The notes under the pieces were generated by a model. The model was given only the letters and a program-made list of their open reading frames with translations. It searched no databases and had not been told where the DNA came from. 64,000 bases of DNA from Argopecten irradians (lineage: Eukaryota > Mollusca > Bivalvia > Pectinida > Pectinidae), in contig NC_091134.1 in NCBI RefSeq assembly GCF_041381155.1, positions 41,933,338 through 41,997,337 on the forward strand, in the 5' to 3' direction. Positions 55,666 to 64,000 of the stretch are shown here, piece by piece. The position numbers and the translations under genes were made by a program. Within the stretch, counting starts at the first letter, position 1. The number at the start of each line of letters is the position of its first letter.

Positions 55666-57947
55666 CCACGAACATGAACTTTGTAATCACATTGTTAAAA
55701 TGCACGGAAGGTCGGGATTTCTAATTAACCATGGTCTCGCCGGGATAGTAATCTGTAAAAAAGGTAAACTAGGACTAAAATGCAGGTCGCAAATTCATTC
55801 AGCAATTTTACTTTGACAGTATAATTTACGTTCAATTGAAAAAAAACAATCTATTTCTAATTCATTCGAATATATTAACATTTCCCTTTTTTGTCTTTGC
55901 TTTATAAGCTCACCAACTGGGAAATCGTTTATTCCGGGACTCCATCAGTTGACCGGCTGTTCCTCAATCGTATACCGTTTAATAACCGAAGTCAAATTTT
56001 ATCGGAACGTTAAATTTTTAAAAATTAGTCGGATGAAATATAGATAAAAGGAATGGTTTTTTTATTTTTAGTTGTTTACTGGTGTTGAAACTCCATTTGT
56101 TGTTATTTCAACATGACGCGCTAACGCAAGTCATTTAAAATATCTGTCCAACAAATGCAGTTTACACAAAAGTAAACAACAAAAAATCAAAATCATTCTT
56201 TAAGTAATTTATGATTTTTACGACATCCTAAACTTAAAAACTATGAATATGTCGTTACATGGTGATAAATTGTTCACAAATATATATGGAATGACATTTT
56301 ATGAGCGTGACACCTTATAAACCCCAATAGAATGACCGTTTAAGCAGAAGCGTAAAATGTCCTTTCAGAGAAACGTGACTTTTTGTCACTCACGGAATGC
56401 GAAAGAATATAACCTCCGTCAATGGAAAACACCAGTATATCCCCAAATCTAAATAAAGTATCACTTTTTTTACTTGTGTGTTATTGCCTATATAATAGCA
56501 AAACGTAATTACCTTTTATATTAACAAAAGTTTATCAGTTGTTATAGATTTACAAATATACAATGTAGAATATAACATTTATCCATATAAATATACGTTA
56601 TATCTATCTTTACAACTGTTATTTAACATTTGTTATAATGAGAAGACATCTGATTTTTTTTTCTACTAAACTTTTATGAAGGAACGGGGAAGTTGAAATT
56701 GGCAATTGAAATTAGAAAAATAATTCCTTGACTTAGTTTCTGATTCTGATAAAATCATCTATCGGATATCCTTGATAAATCATAAATAATATTTTTAATA
56801 TAATTAACGGTGTATACCTGATTGGATATTATGCTTATAAATCAAGAATTTTTTTTTTTCAGAACATATTTTTATTGGATGTTTGCTTAATTGTGACAAA
56901 AATTACAAAATATAAAACTATTATTAAACAAAACCTGTGGAATTTGCTTCGTCACGTCTGTTCTAAGTGTGTGTCATTGAAACGTGACGTGATTTCCTTT
57001 TAGGAATGAGGATGAACATTCCTCTCATCCATGACAAAGGACAATATATCTAAATAAAGCTAAATATTTACATTTTCACTTCGCTCCGCTTCAATCAAAC
57101 TAGTAAACTGACTAACTCCAATCACTTCATTTCGCAATGATAATGCTTGGTCACGCGCTGACCTCTGACCGACGTTAGAATATATTTTTGACATTATTTA
57201 CATTTTGACTTAGTTTTACGTCGCTTCAGTTTTGAATGAACTTTCCGCGATGGGGCATATCGTTGTACATTTAGACAGAAATGCTTGATTAGTGGTATTA
57301 GAAATTGTTAGTAATATTATACAGATAAAAATTTACACGTATTTTGATGAAACGCTGACTTAGGTTTAAGCCCCAAAAATGCTGAACATGGGCTACCGAA
57401 CGAAGTGAGGTTCACCACTCATCCCATAATCGAACGCAAATACAAATGTAGCTACGATAATGTATACAATTTACGTGAAACGTTGACACACATATATATG
57501 TAAGGTTAGAAGCGATAGATTCCATTAAAATACGCTCAAATAGCAAACAGGCTGATTTTAGTGACATTAAACTTAACGAAACGATTCTGTTAGTGTCAAA
57601 ACCCACGGCATTGGAAAGTCGATGGAAACCGCCAACATTTCAAATCGATATTTCTCTACTTACTTTATACATTATTTAATCCCAAAACTCCAGTTGACAG
57701 AGAAGTTATCACAGTTCGAGAATAACACAGAAGTCCTCCGTAGATCTGCGACTAAAACCCACATTTTACCACGTTTTATTGAGCCCCGGAAGCATGGTTA
57801 TTGGACTGCATCGCATACAATTGGATTTTCAAAACAGGCTAAAAAAATAGATTTTAATTATTTTACATTGATTGAGAAACAAGTTATATAACTTATATAA
57901 ATCACTCTCGATGGCCCGGATGTAAGCGCGCGAGGGTTCTTAGTGTA

Positions 57948-58411
57948 CCAAGACCTTACAAATTATAGTTATAGAACACCAAACAGAATGTACATTAAAC
58001 CTGTCAGTATAACACTGGTACTTGTGGCTTTAGATCAGTTTTTGGTATGTGTTTTGCAGAGGTTGTCAGTTACAACAAACTTTTATCTATTAGCTCCCAA
58101 TGTCATCAATATCGCTCTTTTCTTCGCAAATAATCATTTATTTGAATACATTTGTACTGGGAATAAAAACTATTGTAGTTTAGCTTGATTTGGTACAAAC
58201 GCGTAAGAATGATGGTTGGGGTTAGAGGCTGTTATTGTTATTATCATTAAGGTGTGTGTTTTGTGGAGTTAAAGTCACTTTCTACATGTAACATCGTGTA
58301 TTAATGACTTTATCTTCAGCGTTATTATGTGCAATTAGTTGTTAGATTCCAACAGTTAAGCTAATGATCACTGATTTGATATTTGACAATGCACAATGAT
58401 ACAAAGACACT
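57948..58411. other. Spacer between the two large units
   Basis: Sequence not shared with the left flank of unit A. An 81-codon open frame here has hydrophobic character but no splice support; it is not called. Confidence 0.5.
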
Positions 58412-58948
58412 GTACAACCATTACCGGAACACAAGTAAACAAAATTAAGTACAACCATTACCGGAACACAAGTAAACAAAATTAAGTACAACCATTACCG
58501 GAACACAAGTAAACAAAATTAAGTACAACCATTACCGGAACACAAATAAACAAAATTAAGTACAACCATTACCGGAACACAAATAAACAAAATTAAGTAC
58601 AACCATTACCGGAACACAAATAAACAAAATTAAGTACAACCATTACCGGAACACAAATAAACAAAATTAAGTACAACCATTACCGGAACACAAATAAACA
58701 AAATTAAATACAACCATTACCGGAACACGAATAAACAAAAATAAGCACAACCATTACCGGAACACATATAAACAAAATTAAGTACAACCATTACCGGAAC
58801 ACAAATAAACAAAAATAAGTACAACCATTACCGGAACACAAATAAACAAAATAAAGTACAACCATTACCGGAACACAAATAAACAAAATTAAGTACAACT
58901 ATTACCGGAACACAAATAAACAGTATGAAGTTCAACAATTGGTAGAAC
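58412..58948. repeat. 37-bp minisatellite of the accattaccgg type, copy B (about 14 units)
   Basis: Same unit as in the 52.3-54.1 kb array, with the same terminal variants (gaataaac, cagtatgaagttcaac) in the same order, so the array was duplicated with the following unit and then changed in length. Confidence 0.95.
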
Positions 58949-59669
58949 ACAAATAGGTTACGCAAGAATCTAATGGGAGGTTATGTCTCAGAAAAGCCTA
59001 ACTATGGTAAACTGCTGACTCCGGCATAAACCAGTTTTAGATCAAACCCATCTAAAGACCTAATTTACCAAACATTCAAAATGTCAAAATTAATTGTATT
59101 TGTTTCTATAATAAATTCGATTCGACTTTCTGATTGACAATTTATATTTCTTTATATACTACAGTAAAAAATTCCGAGAATGGCACGAAAACCCGACGTT
59201 ATCATGACGTCACAATAGAGACGTCGATGTTTTGCGTATGTAGAAAAATCTTTTGAAAATCAATGGAATCGCACGTTTAGACGTATTTTGTATAATCAAA
59301 TAGTCTGAAAAACTAGGTATAAGCATTCAAGATGATATTTTGACATAAATTATTATTAGAGCATTACTTGTACAACGACTACCGTAACAATGTATGAACT
59401 TTTAAGGTAATTCTATTCACGTAGGTCTGTCAGGGGTTCATTTTCGTCTAAATGCTGTTCATAAATAGTACTGTTTTATACACGTAGGTCTGTCAGGGGG
59501 TAATTTTCGTCTAAATGCTGTTCATAAATAGTACTGTTTTATACACGTAGGTCTGTCAGGGGGTAATTTTCGTCAAAATACTGTTCATAAATAGTACTGT
59601 TTTCATGTACTTCCTGGTTGGACAATCAAGCTAGTCAGTTCGGGAACGACGCTCGAAAGGAAAAGAAAA

Positions 59670-59723
59670 ATGTTTGGCTCTAGACATGCCAGTCCAAGCG
59701 CTGTGTTGATATGTATTTTACTG
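59670..59723 (+). CDS. Candidate signal-peptide first exon, copy B
   Basis: The same 18 codons and the same donor as at 54720-54773, without substitutions that I can see. Immediately after the donor copy B lacks two bases present in A, so the intron is changing while the exon is not. Same doubts apply. Confidence 0.35.
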
Positions 59724-59834
59724 GTGAGTACAGTAAAAGTTCTTTAATTCCATTTATAAATGCAATACATTCTTTTTAACTAATACATGTAAAAACCGTT
59801 GTAATGGAATATTAGCACATCTTTTCTTTTATGT

Positions 59835-60021
59835 CTTTTTCATTATTGATATTTTCCTTTTGATATTCGAATTTTGAATTTGCATCCCCTTTTTAAATTT
59901 CTCTTTCAACAAGCATTTAATGGGAGGTTATTTCTCAGAATAGCTTGTTGAAAGAGACATTTAAAAAGGGGATGCAAATTCAAAATTCGAATATCAAAAG
60001 GAAAATATCATTAATGAAAAG
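59835..60021. repeat. Long palindrome, copy B
   Basis: Same arms and loop as copy A (left 59835-59914, right 59943-60021). Both arms are kept in both copies. Confidence 0.88.
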
Positions 60022-60134
60022 AGCCCTGTGGCTATTGTCATTTAGGGTGCTAGTACGAAAGGCCTCCATTGTACAAGGTGACTACATTTGAAATTGTCTT
60101 TTTCTCTTCTCCCTAAGAAACCTTAGTTTCGTTT

Positions 60135-60610
60135 TGCCTTCAGACAGGGAATCAGAGTTGTTCTTGCTATCCACATTGCATGATATCGTACATGTAACAG
60201 GCGATTAAATATAGGATTTTATCTTTTCTCTTCTCCCTTACTAATTTAAACGTTTGCATTCTGTTGAGCGCTAGCCCCAGTCAGATATGTTCTGGGTTCT
60301 GTCCCCTGACCGAGACATACCATAGAAAATAAAATTGTAGTCTCAGTACTCCTTAGCGCCCAGAATTAAGAGAGTGAGACGACCGGTTTGCCCATTGTCA
60401 GTATAATGTAACCGGGCGGGGTGTATTGCTTGGTGTTTACAAAAAGGACAAGAGTTTCACTATGCAAGAAGACACAACCAAAATATACCACAGTCTCCCG
60501 TAATACGCATCGATCACTGTACACGCACACGCGCACGTACGACACTACATACACAGGAGCCCGCGCGCGTCCTTAGATGACCTTTGCTGTTAATATGACG
60601 TTAATAATAA
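60135..60610 (+). repeat. Dispersed repeat family A copy in unit B
   Basis: Counterpart of 55200-55665, with one insertion in the acac tract (gcgcacgtacgaca). Confidence 0.75.
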
Positions 60611-62890
60611 ACCAAACCAGTACCACGAACATGAACTTTGTAATCACATTGTTAAAATGCACGGAAGGTCGGGATTTCTAATTAACCATGGTCTCGCCGG
60701 GATAGTAATCTGTAAAAAAGGTAAACTTTCAATTGAAAAAAAAACAATCTATTTCTAATCCGGGATAGTAATCTGTAAAAAAGGTAAACTTTCAATTGAA
60801 AAAAAAACAATCTATTTCTAATTCATTCGAATATATTAACATTTCTTTTTTGTCTTTGCTTTATAAGCTCACCAACTGGGAAATCGTTTATTCCGGGACT
60901 CCATCAGTTGACCGGCTGTTCCTCAATCGTATACCGTTTAATAACCGAAGTCAAATTTTATCGGAACGTTGAATTTTTAAAAATTAGTCGGATGAAATAT
61001 AGATAAAAGGAATGTTTTTTTATTATTTGTTGTTTACTGGTGTTGAAACTCCATTTGTTGTTATTTCAACATGACGCGCTAACGCAAGTCATTTAAAATA
61101 TCTGTCCAACAAATGCAGTTTACACAAAAGTAAACAACAAAAAATCAAAATCATTCTTTAAGTAATTTATGATTTTTACGACATCCTAAACTTAAAAACT
61201 ATGAATATGTCGTTACATGGTGATAAATTGTTCACAAATAAATATGGAATGACATTTTATGAGCGTGACACCTTATAAACCCCAATAGAATGACCGTTTA
61301 AGCAGAAGCGTAAAATGTCCTTTCATTGAAACGTGACTTTTTGTCACTCACGGAATGCGAAAGAATATAACCTCCGTCAATGGAAAACACCAGTATATCC
61401 CCAAATCTAAATAAAGTATCACTTTTTTTACTTGTGTGTTATTGCCTATATAATAGCAAAACGTAATTACCTTTTATATTAACAAAAGTTTATCAGTTGT
61501 TATAGATTTACAAATATACAATGTAGAATATAACATTTATCCATATAAATATACGTTATATCTATCTTTACAACTGTTATTTAACATTTGTTATAATGAG
61601 AAGACATCTGATTTTTTTTTTCTACTAAACTTTTATGAAGGAACGGGGAAGTTGAAATTGACAATTGAAATTAGAAAAATAATTCCTTGACTTAGTTTCT
61701 GATTCTGATAAAATCATCTATCGGATATCCTTGATAAATCATAAATAATATTTTTAATATAATTAACGGTGTATACCTGATTGGATATTATGCTTATAAA
61801 TCAAGAATTTTCAGAACATATTTTTATTTGATGTTTGCTTAATTGTGACAAAATTTACAAAATATAAACTATTATTAAACAAAACCTGTGGAATTTGCTT
61901 CGTCACGTCTGTTCTAAGTGTGTGTCATTGAAACGTGACGTGATTTCCTTTTAGGAATGAGGATGAACATTCCTCTCATCCATGACAAAGGACAATATAT
62001 CTAAATAAAGCTAAATATTTACATTTTCACTTCGCTCCGCCTCAATTAAACTAGTAAACTGACTAAACTCCGATCACTTCATTTCGCAATGATAATGCTT
62101 GGTCACGCGCTGACCTCTGACCGACGTTAGAATATATTTTTGACATTACTTACATTTTGACTTAGTTTTACGTCGCTTCAGTTTTGAATGAACTTTCCGC
62201 GATGGGGCATATCGTTGTACCTTTAGACAGAAATGCTTGATTAGTGGTATTAGAAATTGTTAGTAATATTATACAGATAAAAATTTACACGTATTTTGAT
62301 GAAACGCTGACTTAGGTTTAAGCCCCAAAAATGCTGAACATGGGCTACCGAACGAAGTGAGGTTCACCACTCATCCCATAATCGAACGCAAATAGCTACG
62401 ATAATGTATACAATTTACGTAAAACGTTGACACACATATATGTAAGGTTAGAAGCGATAGATTCCATTAAAATACGCTTAAATAGCAAACAGGCTGATTT
62501 CAGTGACATTAAACTTAACGAAACGATTCTGTTAGTGTCAAAACCCACGGCATTGGAAAGTCGTTGGAAACCGCCAACATTTCAAATCGATATTTCTCTA
62601 CTTACTTTATACATAATTTTAATCCCAAAACTCCAGTTGACAGAGAAGTTATCACAGTTCGAGAATAACACAGAAGTCCTCCGTAGATCTGCGACTAAAA
62701 CCCACATTTTACCACGTTTTATTGAGCCCCGGAAGCATGGTTATTGGACTGCATCGCATACAATTGGATTTTCAAAACAGGCTAAAAAAATAGATTTTAA
62801 TTATTTTACATTGATTGAGAAACAAGTTATATAACTTATATAAATCACTCTCGATGGCCCGGATGTAAGCGCGCGAGGGTTCTTAGTGTA

Positions 62891-63030
62891 GGAGGAAACC
62901 GGAGTGCCCGGAGAAAACCACGTAATCGGGTAAGTGACTCCTGAACTTTTCACGTCCATGCCGGCGGGGATCGAATCCCAGCCGGCTAGGTGAAAGGCGA
63001 GCGGCTTAACCACTATATACCAACCGAAAC
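62891..63030 (-). mobile_element. tRNA-derived SINE
   Basis: Read on the - strand: ggtatatagtggttaagccg (box A-like, R-G-T-G-G-T-T-A-A-G) followed about 30 bp later by gggattcgatcccc (box B-like), then a tail with catggacgtgaa and the gtggttttctccgggcactc segment. This is the plan of tRNA-derived SINEs common in molluscs. It abuts the end of unit B. Confidence 0.7.
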
Positions 63031-64000
63031 AGGTTTAACTAATAAACATTTAAATGTCAGCTACAAATAATTATGAGACGGAAATACACCATTCAGTTAC
63101 ATTCCACAACAATTGCAATTCAGTTTTAAAAGGCTTGATTGTGTCTAGATACCAACTTTTCAGCATTATCACCACAATCGTCATTTTCTTCAAAACCGTA
63201 CCCCTAAATCTACATAATAATGTTTTTTATGATAAAATTTAAGCCATGAATTAATGGACATAAAAACAATATTTCAAAACCACTGTTTTTAATCGTAACA
63301 ACGCACAAAGAATGAAGTTATTTTCGGAACTACATTTTGTGTTGCCTTGGAACTGGTCGACTGGCGGCTGTTCCGTAGCTGTACTTACATGTACATGTAC
63401 GAGAACTGGTACATATTGTTGTAAGATTCAATTATACACTTTTTTCAATGCGTATAAAAGTAGCATTCAACAAATACCTGTCCATCTTAATTTGTTTCAG
63501 TTGATATAGATACATATGACTTATATATATGTAGACGGGGTACATGTAGGTGTTAAAGTAATAACAGCATCGTGGTTCTTCCATGTTAATCTACATTTTA
63601 ATGGTTCGTAGTACAGAACAAAAAACCTACACCACGTAGACAAAGATGAAACGGACCGAAAGTACAAACCCTTTCACACTTGTATACACTTACCAGGCGT
63701 CCCATATATGGATTAATCTACGGTCCTCGTGGACAAGTAGATGAACAATGTACATGTACACGTATACGTGCAGCACAACCGGTCTTGTGGAAGGCCAGAG
63801 TGATAATGATTATTCAAGGGATATTAACTACAGAAGAAAAAAAGTGAACGATGGGATGATGGGAAATGTACGTGGTAAGTAAGAGTCCGTCCGTCAAGTG
63901 TCACTCAAACACCTACATGTACATGTACATGTGTACATACACATATCAACACCTGTACCTGACAGGTGTGACCTCATGCGCGACGACTCACGAATACATA
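63031..64000. other. Gene-free right edge
   Basis: No gene supported. Short acatgta/tacatgt palindromic microsatellites occur at about 63386-63400 and 63914-63934. Confidence 0.45.

Larger units (their letters stand above)
54052..57947. repeat. 3.9-kb duplicated unit, copy A
   Basis: Nearly identical to 58919-62890 throughout, in direct orientation. Contents in order: a TGACGTCA word with flanks near 54318, a 63-bp tandem repeat (2 copies, 54531-54643), a small exon-like ORF (54720-54773), a long palindrome (54887-55073), a family A repeat (55200-55665), about 1.7 kb without features, and the terminal block ending ggcccggatgtaagcgcgcg. It is preceded by the 37-bp array. Confidence 0.93.
58919..62890. 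repeat. 3.9-kb duplicated unit, copy B
   Basis: Direct copy of 54052-57947, differing mainly by small indels: three instead of two 63-bp repeats (59418-59606), a 66-bp tandem duplication at about 60705-60830 (gggatagtaatctgtaaaaa) and loss of a short A/T run near 61810. It ends with the same ttcttagtgta as copy A and is followed at once by a SINE. Confidence 0.93.

Noticed and set aside
57622..57891. 89-codon ORF shared by both 3.9-kb units (also 62427-62834)
   Set aside because: The shared part is simply the duplicated DNA; upstream frame differs between copies by indels and no domain is recognisable.
63914..63934. acatgtacatgta palindromic run as a regulatory site
   Set aside because: A common simple repeat in such genomes and without a nearby gene here; no function can be supported.

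Overview
The window is animal nuclear DNA, most likely from a bivalve mollusc (organism inferred, species not determinable). The pointers are AT-rich sequence, short exons with GT-AG introns, an SLC22-type transporter, an ankyrin-Roc-COR (Roco) gene, minisatellites, foldback elements, repeated acatgta motifs and a Gmr1-type Ty3/Gypsy element. No bacterial operons, rRNA genes, canonical tRNA genes or CRISPR arrays were seen.

Left part (1-18.1 kb): one complete gene is readable, a 10-exon SLC22-family transporter on the + strand (7366-17840). Its exon phases all close to give 567 codons. Intron 1 is filled by a 35-bp minisatellite whose first unit spans the exon 1 splice donor. A paralogous first exon with a good donor lies at 2833-2975 on the - strand, in divergent orientation. 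The rest of that gene is not in the window.

Middle (19.8-40.8 kb, - strand): a Roco-family gene reads right to left: TATA box, a five-codon start exon, a series of 84-bp phase-0 ankyrin exons, Roc GTPase exons, then COR exons. It carries two nonsense codons (one ankyrin exon, one Roc exon), a one-base frameshift in COR and two ankyrin exons without a GT donor, so it looks like a decaying gene unless the assembly is wrong. A 6.3-kb LTR retrotransposon (28330-34645, same strand) sits in one intron. Its LTRs are 706 bp, its primer-binding site matches tRNA-Pro, and its domain order is gag-PR-IN-RT-RH, the Gmr1 arrangement with integrase before reverse transcriptase. Its Gag has a SCAN-like capsid region.

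Right part (40.8-64 kb): no confident host gene. It holds foldback elements, a G-rich minisatellite (42.5-44.3 kb), a 5'-truncated LINE (44.9-46.2 kb), a 562-bp element with 142-bp terminal inverted repeats and a 9-bp target duplication (48.0-48.6 kb), a hairpin-ended element with four 172-bp repeats (50.5-51.3 kb), and a large direct duplication. The two duplicated units (about 52.3-57.9 and 58.4-62.9 kb) each have a 37-bp minisatellite followed by about 3.9 kb of near-identical sequence containing a long palindrome and a small signal-peptide-like exon. A tRNA-derived SINE abuts the second unit.
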